This document shows positions 43,073 through 52,159 of a stretch of DNA of 64,000 nucleotides, one piece after another. The notes under the pieces were generated by a model that saw only the letters and a list, made by a program, of their open reading frames with translations, had not been told where the DNA came from and made no database searches. Position numbers and translations under genes: made by a program. Numbering within the stretch: the stretch's first letter is position 1; each line of letters begins with the position of its first letter. Origin of the DNA: Bradyrhizobium cosmicum (GTDB taxonomy: Bacteria; Pseudomonadota; Alphaproteobacteria; Rhizobiales; Xanthobacteraceae); assembly GCF_007290395.2 (NCBI RefSeq), contig NZ_CP041656.2:6977501-7041500 (forward strand), in the 5' to 3' direction.

Positions 43073-43885
43073 ATGTTCAACGATCTGTTCTCGCTCAAGG
43101 GCCGCATTGCGCTGGTGACCGGCGGCTCGCGCGGCATCGGCAAGATGATCGCGGCGGGATTTCTCAGCGCCGGCGCCGCAAAGGTCTACATCACCGCGCG
43201 CAAGGCGGGGCCGTGCGAGGCGACGGCCAGGGAGCTCACCGCGCAATATGGCGGCGAATGCATCGCGCTGCCGATCGACATCTCCACACTCGCCGGCTGC
43301 GAGCTGCTGGCGAGCGAGTTCAGGAAGCACGAGCAGAAGCTCGACATCCTCGTCAACAATGCGGGCGCGGCCTGGGGCGCGGAGTTCGATGAGTTTCCGG
43401 AGAGCGGCTGGGACAAGGTGATGAACCTCAACGTCAAGGCGCCGTTCTTCCTGACCAAGGCGCTGGCGCCGACGCTGCGCGCATCCGCAAGCGCCGAGCG
43501 GCCGGCCAAGGTGATCAACATCGCCTCGATCGACGGCATCTTCGTCAATCCCGGCGAGACCTATTCCTACGCGGCGAGCAAGGCCGGCCTGATCCATTTG
43601 ACGCGGCGCATGGCGGTCAAGCTCATCCCCGACCACATCGTGGTCACCGCGATCGCGCCCGGCCCGTTCAAGTCCGACATGAACCGCGCGGCACGCGATC
43701 ATGCCGACGAGGTCTCGACCCGCGTGCCGGTGGGCCGCATCGGCACCGACGAGGACATGGCGGGCGCGGCGATCTATCTCGCCTCGCGCGCGGGAGACTA
43801 TGTGGTGGGCGCGACCATCGCGGTGGACGGCGGAATCGTCTACGCCAACCCGGGGATCAAGGGGAGCGGGTGGGATAGCGACTAG
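43073..43885 (+). CDS. short-chain dehydrogenase/reductase
   Basis: A 270-residue classical SDR. The cofactor loop is TGGSRGIG, followed by LVNNAG, the catalytic Ser in NIASIDG, and Tyr-Lys in YSYAASKAG, with PGPFKSDM and the C-terminal VDGGI. The acidic/basic pattern after strand 2 (TARKAG) suggests NADP(H). Its substrate is unknown; similar proteins are annotated as 3-oxoacyl or gluconate reductases. GGGAGG precedes ATG 43073. It is monocistronic between two repeats. Confidence 0.87.
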   Translation: MFNDLFSLKGRIALVTGGSRGIGKMIAAGFLSAGAAKVYITARKAGPCEATARELTAQYGGECIALPIDISTLAGCELLASEFRKHEQKLDILVNNAGAAWGAEFDEFPESGWDKVMNLNVKAPFFLTKALAPTLRASASAERPAKVINIASIDGIFVNPGETYSYAASKAGLIHLTRRMAVKLIPDHIVVTAIAPGPFKSDMNRAARDHADEVSTRVPVGRIGTDEDMAGAAIYLASRAGDYVVGATIAVDGGIVYANPGIKGSGWDSD

Positions 43886-43920
43886 ACTGGAGCTGGTTCA
43901 ACTCTCACCTCGTACGCGGT

Positions 43921-44023
43921 GTCATGCCCCGGCTTGACCGGGGCATCCAGTACGCCGCGGCTTCTCGGCTAAACCCTGACCGTCTCTGGGATACTGGATC
44001 ACCCGCTTTCGCGGGTGATGACA
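43921..44023. repeat. dispersed repeat with two hairpins
   Basis: TGCCCCGG CTTGA CCGGGGCA and ATCACCCGC TTTC GCGGGTGAT are perfect hairpins. CCAGTACGCCGCGG and its kin link it to the element at 19812. It lies between the short-chain dehydrogenase gene and the convergent boxB. Confidence 0.78.
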
Positions 44024-44056
44024 GCTTCCATTTTTGCAAGAGCGTCCGCCTCAGCC

Positions 44057-45508
<1,452 letters not shown>

Positions 45509-45527
45509 GGCCGTGCTCCCTGGTCGG

Positions 45528-45652
45528 TCTCGTGTCCCGGACGCAGTGCGGCGCGAAGTGCTGCACTGCTGAGCCGGGACCTATTGTTCGGTCCGTCTGG
45601 GTCCCGGTTCTGCGCAGCGTCACTCCGTGCCGCAGCGCGCCCGGGACACGAT
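45528..45652. repeat. inverted repeat (TCTCGTGTCCCGG type) between boxC and boxB
   Basis: TCTCGTGTCCCGG at 45528 matches CCGGGACACGA at the right end. It is of the same family as 35874-35992, again inside an operon. Confidence 0.8.
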
Positions 45653-45654
45653 AG

Positions 45655-47343
45655 CTACACCCGCGTCATATCGAATTTCGGCTTCTGGCCGCTGCCGTAG
45701 CGTCGCAGCGCGCCTTCCTCGCCGACGGCGTTCGGGCGCTGGAAGATCCAGTTCTGCCACGCGGTCAGGCGCGAGAAGATTTTCGATTCCATCGTCTCGG
45801 GGCCGACGAAGCGCAGGCTCGCTTCCATGCCGGTGAGACTGTCGGGCGAGAAGCTGGCGCGCTCCTCGAGGAACACGCGGACCTCGTCGTCCCAGTCGAT
45901 GTCGTCGAGCGCGAAGGTGACGAGGCCGAGCTCTTCGGCCTGCTCGGCATCGAGTGTCGTGCCGAGGGTGGCTTCCGCCCGCTCCACGTCGGAGGGATCG
46001 GCCTGGAAGCGCGACTGCAGCCGCGTCAGGCCGTGGCTCATCGGATACGGGCCGAAATTCATTGCCGAGAGTTCGATCGACGGCGGCGGGCGATTGTCGC
46101 CCTGGCGCGTGCCGATCAGCATGTAGGAGCGGTCGGCTGCAAACACGAGCTCGGCGAGCGTGCCGGCAAAGCACGACCCCGGCTCGACCAGCGTCACCAG
46201 CGTGCGGGAGGTGACGTCGATGCGCTTCAGCACACGCTTCCAGTAATGCCTGATCTCGTTGACCAGCCAGTGCGCCTTGTTGGCTTCGAGGAAGGCGTCG
46301 GACGCGAGCACATGGGCGCGGTCGCCATGGCTCTTGAACACCAGCATCGCGGTCTCGAGCTCGTTGATGCGCAGATGCAGGATGGCGTCGTCGAGCTCGC
46401 GCGCCACTTGCAGCGGCCAGAACGATGCCCCCTGCGCCATCATGCCGTCGATGTCGGCGGGCGGCGCGGTTTCAGGCGCCTTGATCGAGATGGTGGCGAT
46501 GCGGGCCGTGCGGTCGATATCGACGGTGACGAAGCCGTAGCGAATGCTGGTCTGGTCGATCACGCGCTCAAGCGGAGTGAGCGCGATGCCCTTGCCGCCG
46601 CCCTTGCGCTTCGAGGCAGCGGCGAACTCCCTGGCGCGCTCGGCGATTTTGGCTTCCAGCTTCGAATTCGGTGCGATCTCGTCGACGAGACGCCACTGCA
46701 CGGCGCGCTTGCCTTTCACGCCCTCCTCGATGGTGCAGAAGAAGTCGGCGTGGTCGCGGCGCACCTTGCGCTTGTCGACGACGCGGGTAAGGCCGCCGGT
46801 GCCCGGCAGCACCGCGAGCAGCGGCACTTCGGGCAGCGCGACGGCAGAGGCGCCATCGTCGGCGAGGATGATGTGGTCGGTCGCAAGCGCCAGCTCATAG
46901 CCGCCGCCGGCGGCCGAACCGTTCACCACCGTGATGAAGCGCTGCCCGGAATTCTCCGAGGAGTCCTCCATGCCGTTGCGGGTCTCGTTGGTGAACTTGC
47001 AGAAATTGACCTTGTGGGCGTGGGTCGAGCCCGCGAGCATGCGGATGTTTGCGCCGGCGCAGAACACGCGGTTCTTGGCCGAACGCATCACCACGACCTT
47101 CACCTCGGGGTGCTCGAAGCGCAGGCGCTGGACCACGTCAGCGAGCTCGATGTCGACGCCGAGATCGTAGGAATTCAGCTTGAGCAGATAGCCCTCGAAC
47201 AGGCCCCCGTTCTCGTCGACATCCATGGTCAGCGTCGCGACGTCACCATCGACCGCGAGCTTCCAGTGCCGGTAGCGGGACGGCTCAGTCTGGAAATCGA
47301 TGAATGTCGCGCCGCCTGCGAGGCGCCGATCTTCCCCGGCCAT
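45655..47343 (-). CDS. boxC: 2,3-epoxybenzoyl-CoA dihydrolase BoxC
   Basis: A 562-residue crotonase-fold enzyme that opens the BoxB product with two waters to 3,4-dehydroadipyl-CoA semialdehyde and formate. The crotonase part has FCAGANIRMLAGS and GSAAGGGYELALATDHI (oxyanion-hole glycines), then LPEVPLLAVLPGTGGLTRV. The long C-terminal half is typical of BoxC. The start ATG 47343 lies 32 nt from a TGCA-core inverted repeat, the likely BoxR operator. Confidence 0.95.
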   Translation of the reverse strand: MAGEDRRLAGGATFIDFQTEPSRYRHWKLAVDGDVATLTMDVDENGGLFEGYLLKLNSYDLGVDIELADVVQRLRFEHPEVKVVVMRSAKNRVFCAGANIRMLAGSTHAHKVNFCKFTNETRNGMEDSSENSGQRFITVVNGSAAGGGYELALATDHIILADDGASAVALPEVPLLAVLPGTGGLTRVVDKRKVRRDHADFFCTIEEGVKGKRAVQWRLVDEIAPNSKLEAKIAERAREFAAASKRKGGGKGIALTPLERVIDQTSIRYGFVTVDIDRTARIATISIKAPETAPPADIDGMMAQGASFWPLQVARELDDAILHLRINELETAMLVFKSHGDRAHVLASDAFLEANKAHWLVNEIRHYWKRVLKRIDVTSRTLVTLVEPGSCFAGTLAELVFAADRSYMLIGTRQGDNRPPPSIELSAMNFGPYPMSHGLTRLQSRFQADPSDVERAEATLGTTLDAEQAEELGLVTFALDDIDWDDEVRVFLEERASFSPDSLTGMEASLRFVGPETMESKIFSRLTAWQNWIFQRPNAVGEEGALRRYGSGQKPKFDMTRV

Positions 47344-47375
47344 GGGCCATCCCTATTCTTGTCTTGCTTTATCTC

Positions 47376-47395
47376 AGATGCACAATAGTGCATCT
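47376..47395. promoter_or_regulatory. candidate BoxR operator upstream of boxC
   Basis: AGATGCAC AATA GTGCATCT is a perfect 8-bp-arm inverted repeat. The half-site AGATGCAC recurs at 47427-47434. TGCA cores are the known recognition element of the BzdR/BoxR regulator family. Confidence 0.65.
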
Positions 47396-47446
47396 TCTTG
47401 GACGCGTCTAGTCAGTTTCTGCCGATAGATGCACTTTGCTTCATGC

Positions 47447-47971
47447 TCAGGAGCGCACGATGGCGCTGATCGCGATCCAGTCGGCCTTGGAGGGCTGGGG
47501 GCGGCCGAGCTTGGCTTGAAGCTGGGCCGTCAATACCGGAATCGGAAAACTCTCGACGAAGCCATCGCCGGCCGGCGCCGCCTTGCGCGAGGTGAGCGCC
47601 CGCAGCTCTGCCAGAGCATCGCCGAACAGGCGTGCGGCCGAGTGCGCCTTCTGCATCCGCAGCCGCAAGTTCGCATTGGCGATCTGGATGCAGGCGCGCA
47701 GCAGGATGCGCTCGCGGCCGCCCTGCGGCGCCGCGGCCCACACCGCCTCCAGCACCTCCTGCGATTCCCAGAAATAGCCGCGGTCGTTCAGCGCGAGCCC
47801 GTAGCGCAGCGCCGGATGGCGCGCCGGCACGTAGCCGCGAAACGCCGGCGGCACCAGCGCCTTGGCGAGGTCGAGCGTGACGTAGTCGGCGTCGAGCCCG
47901 GCGGCATCGCCCGGCACATAGGCCCATTGCGGCCACGGCAAATGGCCGCTCGCCTGCGGCGGCACATTCAT
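47447..47971 (-). CDS. DUF309 family protein
   Basis: A 174-residue small helical protein with the DUF309 core YGLALNDRGYFWESQEVLEAVW and LLRACIQIANANLRLRM. The E-x-x-E-x-L-E-x-x-W pattern is the family hallmark. Function is unknown. It lies between the alpha/beta hydrolase and boxC, and the boxC operator region starts right after its end, so it shares the benzoate cluster but not necessarily its promoter. Such genes are often seen near box genes in rhizobia. Confidence 0.75.
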   Translation of the reverse strand: MNVPPQASGHLPWPQWAYVPGDAAGLDADYVTLDLAKALVPPAFRGYVPARHPALRYGLALNDRGYFWESQEVLEAVWAAAPQGGRERILLRACIQIANANLRLRMQKAHSAARLFGDALAELRALTSRKAAPAGDGFVESFPIPVLTAQLQAKLGRPQPSKADWIAISAIVRS

Positions 47972-47989
47972 GGATGTGCCCCCGCAAGA

Positions 47990-48808
47990 TCATGCGGCGC
48001 GTCCCTGGAGTCCCTGATCGTCGCGCAGGGCCGCTTTTGCAAATTGCTCAATAGCGTCAAGCGTCGCCCCCGGCGCTTCACGATGCGGAGAATGGCCCGC
48101 GTCCGAAATAATTTTCAAATCTACCGGACAGTAACACTCTTCCTGCGCAATTTCGACCTGCCGCAATGTCCCATATTGGTCATCACCACCTTGCAGGATC
48201 AAAATGGGAACGCGGATATAGGCCAGATATTCCGAGATGTCCCAGTCACGGAATTTCGGATCGAGCCAGGCGCCGTTCCAGCCGTAGAAGGCGTTGTCGA
48301 CGTCCTTGTGCCAGCGCCCGAGCCTGGACTTGAGATCCGTGGTCTCGAAGCTGGTCTTGATCGCAGCGATGGACTGCACGGAAATGTCCTCGACGATGAA
48401 ATGCGGCGCCATCAGCACGAGGCCCTGCAGCCGGTGATCCTGATGGGCCCCGGCATAGATCGTTGCGATCGAAGCGCCGTCGGAATGACCGAGCAGCAGG
48501 CCGCGCTTGAAGCCAATCACGTCAAGGATCTCAGGCAGCACGTCCAGCGCCTCGCGCTGCATGTAGTCGAGCGGCCGCGGCAGGGCGACAGGGCTCGACT
48601 GGCCGTAGCCCGCGCGCGAGTAGACTAAGATGCCGGCGGAGGTCGCCTCTCGGAGCTTTTCGGGGAAGTCGCCCCACAGACCGACCGAGCCGAGGCCCTC
48701 GTGCAGCATGACGATCGTGGGTGCGTCTGCGGATTCGGGCGCGAGCCATTTGTACTCGAGGCTGGCGTTACCGATGCTGAGGAAGCCTGTGGGGGTGAGG
48801 TCGGTCAT
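47990..48808 (-). CDS. alpha/beta hydrolase of the benzoate cluster
   Basis: A 272-residue alpha/beta-hydrolase. The oxyanion segment is MLHEGLGSVGLWGDFP, the nucleophile elbow is LLGHSDGAS, the acid is in LQGGDDQYG, and the His is in SDAGHSPHRE. In box clusters such enzymes are proposed to remove CoA or lactone dead-end products; that is inference here. It sits between benzoate-CoA ligase and the DUF309 gene on the same strand. Confidence 0.85.
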   Translation of the reverse strand: MTDLTPTGFLSIGNASLEYKWLAPESADAPTIVMLHEGLGSVGLWGDFPEKLREATSAGILVYSRAGYGQSSPVALPRPLDYMQREALDVLPEILDVIGFKRGLLLGHSDGASIATIYAGAHQDHRLQGLVLMAPHFIVEDISVQSIAAIKTSFETTDLKSRLGRWHKDVDNAFYGWNGAWLDPKFRDWDISEYLAYIRVPILILQGGDDQYGTLRQVEIAQEECYCPVDLKIISDAGHSPHREAPGATLDAIEQFAKAALRDDQGLQGRAA

Positions 48809-48830
48809 TTCTTCGCTCTTCTCTCTCCGT

Positions 48831-48916
48831 CGTCATGCCCGGGCTTGACCCGGGCATCCACGCCTTTCCTCAATCGCGGATGCGCGTGGATGGCCGGGAC
48901 AAGCCCGGCCATGACG
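48831..48916. repeat. palindromic repeat (CGTCATGCCCGGGCTTG type)
   Basis: CGTCATGCCCGGGCTTG and CAAGCCCGGCCATGACG are near-perfect inverted arms. An inner pair ATCCACGC/GCGTGGAT folds within. It lies between the ligase gene and the hydrolase gene of the same operon. Confidence 0.8.
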
Positions 48917-48923
48917 GCTATGA

Positions 48924-50465
48924 CTAATTCGCGCCCTCGCGCAGCTTGAAGCGCTGGATCTTTCCAGTCGCCGTCTTGGGCAAGGACTCCACCACGTCGA
49001 TCCAGCGCGGATATTTCCACGGGCCGATCTTCTGCTTCACGTGCTCCTTCAGCATCTCCTGCAGGCCCGCCGTCGTCGCGCCCGGGCGCAGGACTACGAA
49101 GGCCTTCGGCTTCAGCAATCCTTCCGGATCGGCTTCGGGCACGACGGCGGCTTCCAGCACGGCGGGATGGGTGATCAGCGCACTCTCAACTTCGAACGGC
49201 GAGACCCAGATGCCCGAGACCTTGAACATGTCGTCGGCGCGGCCGCAGAAGGTGTAGCGGCCATCAGTGTCGCGGACGTATTTGTCGCCGGTGCGGGTCC
49301 ACGGGCCTTCAAACGTGCGGCGGCTCTTGTGGCGCTGGTTCCAGTAACCCTCACCGGCGGAGGGCGCATCGACCAGCAGCTCGCCGACCTCGCCGTCGGC
49401 GACGTCCTGGCCGGCCTCGTTGACGAGCCGCACCGCATAGCCCGGCACCGGCTTGCCTGACGACCCGTACCTGATGTCGCCGGGCGCGTTCGACAGGAAG
49501 ATGTGCAGGAGCTCGGTCGAGCCGACGCCGTCGAGGATGTCCACGCCGAAGCGCGCCTTCCAGCTGTTGCCGACCGATTCCGGCAGCGCCTCGCCGGCCG
49601 AGGTGCAGATGCGCAAGCTCTTGCCGCCCCGCTCGGCCTTCATCGTCTCGTCGTTGAGCATCGCCGCGAACAACGTCGGCACGCCGTAGAAGATCGACGG
49701 GTTGTATCGGTTCATCAGGTCGAACATGCGCGCCGGCGTCGGACGCTCGCTGTTGAGAATCACGGTGGCGCCGACCGACATCGGAAAGGTCAGCGCATTG
49801 CCGAGGCCGTAGGCGAAGAACAGCTTTGCCGCGGAGAGACAGACGTCGCTCTCGCGAATGCCGAGCACCTGCCTGGCGTAGGTATCAGCGGTCGCCTGCA
49901 GGTTCGAATGGATGTGGCGCACGCCCTTGGGCATGCCGGTCGAGCCCGACGAATACAGCCAGAACGCCGGCTCGTCCGGATGCGTCGCCGCGGTGGTGAA
50001 CTGGTCGCTTTCGCCAGCGAGCTCTTCGGCCAGCTGCCTGTGCCCGTTCTGCTTGGCGCCGGAGACCACGACATGCTCAAGATCGGGCATGCGGCCGACG
50101 ACATCCTTGATGACGGGGTAGAGTGCTTCGGAGACGAACAGCACGCGGGCGCGGCAGTCGGCGAGGATGTAGGCGTATTGGTCCGCGGTCAGGAGCGTGT
50201 TGAGCGGCACCGGCACGATGCCGGCGCGGATCGCGCCGAGGAACAGCAGCGGGAAATCAACCGTATCCAGCATGATCATCGCCACGCGTTCTTCGCGGCG
50301 GACGCCGAGACGGCGCAGCATGTTGGCGACACGCCGCGTCTGTTGCTGGAGCTCGCCATAGGTGAGCCGGGCGACGGTGTCGTCGAACGCGAGCTTACCT
50401 CCCCTGCCCTCCTCGACGTTACGGTCGAGCAGCCAGGTCACCGCGTTATAGGATCCCTCGCTCAC
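48924..50465 (-). CDS. bclA: benzoate-CoA ligase
   Basis: A 513-residue acyl-adenylate-forming ligase that activates benzoate to benzoyl-CoA, the entry step of the box pathway. The ATP loop is WLYSSGSTGMPKGV, with later AGEALPESVG, DGVGSTELLHIF, the hinge RTGDKYVRD and the catalytic Lys in PKTATGKIQR. The SSGSTG variant and H-x-x-A-K-L-F-F-A-Y-G-L-G are typical of benzoate/4-hydroxybenzoate ligases. It is divergent from boxR across 138 nt. Confidence 0.93.
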   Translation of the reverse strand: MSEGSYNAVTWLLDRNVEEGRGGKLAFDDTVARLTYGELQQQTRRVANMLRRLGVRREERVAMIMLDTVDFPLLFLGAIRAGIVPVPLNTLLTADQYAYILADCRARVLFVSEALYPVIKDVVGRMPDLEHVVVSGAKQNGHRQLAEELAGESDQFTTAATHPDEPAFWLYSSGSTGMPKGVRHIHSNLQATADTYARQVLGIRESDVCLSAAKLFFAYGLGNALTFPMSVGATVILNSERPTPARMFDLMNRYNPSIFYGVPTLFAAMLNDETMKAERGGKSLRICTSAGEALPESVGNSWKARFGVDILDGVGSTELLHIFLSNAPGDIRYGSSGKPVPGYAVRLVNEAGQDVADGEVGELLVDAPSAGEGYWNQRHKSRRTFEGPWTRTGDKYVRDTDGRYTFCGRADDMFKVSGIWVSPFEVESALITHPAVLEAAVVPEADPEGLLKPKAFVVLRPGATTAGLQEMLKEHVKQKIGPWKYPRWIDVVESLPKTATGKIQRFKLREGAN

Positions 50466-50486
50466 GAACTTCTCCCCCGGCTTTTA

Positions 50487-50498
50487 GAATTATAATTC
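50487..50498. promoter_or_regulatory. palindrome in the bclA-boxR intergenic region
   Basis: GAATTATAATTC is a perfect 12-bp palindrome just upstream of bclA in the most AT-rich part of this region. A single TGCA core (CTGCAG, 50510-50515) follows. It could be a promoter element or operator for the divergent bclA/boxR pair. Confidence 0.4.
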
Positions 50499-50603
50499 AT
50501 AGAAAGACACTGCAGCGGCTTGCTGTCAATGTTAGCAGGCATTATGTTTCATTAAAATGCGCCGCAGGAGCTTTTTCAAAGACGGCATTCGTTAAAGAGG
50601 CTC

Positions 50604-51512
50604 ATGACCGACAGTCCCGACGCCGAATTCCGATTTCTCGAACAGCTCGGCCGGCGCGTGCGAACCATGCGCGCGCTGCGCGGCATGTCGCGAAAAGTGC
50701 TCGCCAAGGTCTCCGGAATTTCGGAGCGCTACATCGCGCAGCTCGAGAGCGGCAAGGGCAACGTCTCCATCGTGCTGCTCCGCCGCGTCTCCGACGCGAT
50801 GGGCGCGCATCTGGAAGATTTGCTTCCCTCGGCCGATCCGACGCCGGACTGGCAGATGTTTCGCGACCTCTTGCGCAAGGCGACGCCGGCGCAGATCGCA
50901 CAGGCGAAAGACCTGCTCGCCGGCGGCAGCGCATCCGCGCCGCGGCGCGCGCCGTTCTGCGGCATCGCCCTGATCGGCCTGCGCGGCGCCGGAAAATCCA
51001 CGCTCGGCCGGATGCTGGCCAAGAAGATCGGCTGGAGCTTTGTCGAGCTCAACAAGGAGATCGAGCAGCAGAACGGGCTTTCGGTCGCCGAGATCATCGC
51101 GCTCTACGGCCAGGAAGGCTTTCGCCGCATGGAGCAGGCGGCGTTGCAGCAGCTGCTGGCGCGCAACGAGCTGATGGTGCTGGCGACCGGCGGCGGTATC
51201 GTTTCCGAGCCTCTGACCTTCGACCAGATTCTGTCGTCGTTCTACACGATCTGGCTGAAGGCCGAGCCCGAGGAGCATATGGCGCGCGTGCGGCGCCAGG
51301 GCGACCTCCGCCCGATGGCGGACGACCGCTCGGCCATGGCGGAGTTGCGCAACATTTTGCTGAGCCGCGAGCCGCTGTACGCGCGCGCGACCGCGGTGGT
51401 GGACACGGCAGGGCTGTCGGTCGACGCGGCGGCGGCACGGCTGATCGATGCGGTCCGTCCGGTGCTGCAGAACGAAGCCCGCAGCTTCGGGCTGCGGAGT
51501 GTGGCGCTGTAA
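50604..51512 (+). CDS. boxR: BoxR/BzdR-type regulator (HTH plus shikimate-kinase-like domain)
   Basis: A 302-residue regulator. The N-terminal XRE helix-turn-helix is VRTMRALRGMSRKVLAKVSG through SERYIAQLESGKGNVSI (about 19-56). A linker leads to a shikimate-kinase-like effector domain with P-loop GLRGAGKST (125-133), GFRRMEQAAL and LATGGGIV. In this family benzoyl-CoA binds the second domain and relieves repression of the box operon. The divergent position next to bclA fits. Length is that of BzdR. Confidence 0.93.
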   Translation: MTDSPDAEFRFLEQLGRRVRTMRALRGMSRKVLAKVSGISERYIAQLESGKGNVSIVLLRRVSDAMGAHLEDLLPSADPTPDWQMFRDLLRKATPAQIAQAKDLLAGGSASAPRRAPFCGIALIGLRGAGKSTLGRMLAKKIGWSFVELNKEIEQQNGLSVAEIIALYGQEGFRRMEQAALQQLLARNELMVLATGGGIVSEPLTFDQILSSFYTIWLKAEPEEHMARVRRQGDLRPMADDRSAMAELRNILLSREPLYARATAVVDTAGLSVDAAAARLIDAVRPVLQNEARSFGLRSVAL

Positions 51513-51538
51513 TCCTCGCTGCATCTCAGCCCTCCGCT

Positions 51539-51681
51539 GTCGTCCCGGACAAGCAAAGCGCAGATCCGGTATCCATATCCACAGGCAGTATTCGTTGCCC
51601 GAGCGGGCAACCACGAGTCTTCGCAAAACAACTCCCTGTGGTTATGGATCCCGGATCTGCGCTGCGCTTGTCCGGGACGAC
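51539..51681. repeat. 143-bp long inverted repeat
   Basis: Arms of about 46 bp starting GTCGTCCCGGACAAGC and ending GCTTGTCCGGGACGAC match with only a few differences. A nested perfect hairpin GTTGCCCG AG CGGGCAAC (51594-51611) lies in the centre. No ORF is inside. It lies between boxR and the truncated haemoglobin gene. Confidence 0.88.
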
Positions 51682-51748
51682 GGCAGAATTTGTGGGCGCG
51701 CCACAATGTCACTATATCCACACGCAGCAGCAAGCCTTGGGACCCACG

Positions 51749-52144
51749 ATGACCGATAGCGACGCCGCAATCTCCATGTTCGAGCGGATCGGCGGCAGTG
51801 CCACGATCGACCGGATGGTCGATCGCTTCTACGACCGGATGGATACGCTGCCCGAGGCCAAGGCGATCCGCGCCATGCATGCGGACGACCTCGGCCTGAT
51901 CAGGGACGTGCTGAAGCGCTATCTCACCGAATGGACCGGGGGCCCAAAGCTCTATTCTCCCGAGAAAGGCCATCCGCGACTGCGGCAACGGCACCTCGGC
52001 TTTGCGATCGGCGATTCCGAGCGCGACGCGTGGCTGCTCTGCATGCGCGGCGCGCTGGAGGAGACGGTCCCGGACCCCGCCGCACGGCAGGACCTCGATC
52101 GCGCGATATCGGGCCTTGCCGACTGGATGCGCAACCGGCAGTGA
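51749..52144 (+). CDS. group II truncated haemoglobin
   Basis: A 131-residue 2-over-2 globin of the trHbO class. Tyr28 in DRFYDRM is the B10 position, His82 in LRQRHLGF is the proximal haem ligand, and Trp95 in ERDAWLLCM is the conserved G8 Trp. GGPKLYSPEKGHP is the family CD/E loop. It probably binds O2 or NO. It follows the long inverted repeat and is convergent with the antiporter gene. Confidence 0.92.
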   Translation: MTDSDAAISMFERIGGSATIDRMVDRFYDRMDTLPEAKAIRAMHADDLGLIRDVLKRYLTEWTGGPKLYSPEKGHPRLRQRHLGFAIGDSERDAWLLCMRGALEETVPDPAARQDLDRAISGLADWMRNRQ

Positions 52145-52159
52145 GCGGCGAGATGCGTC

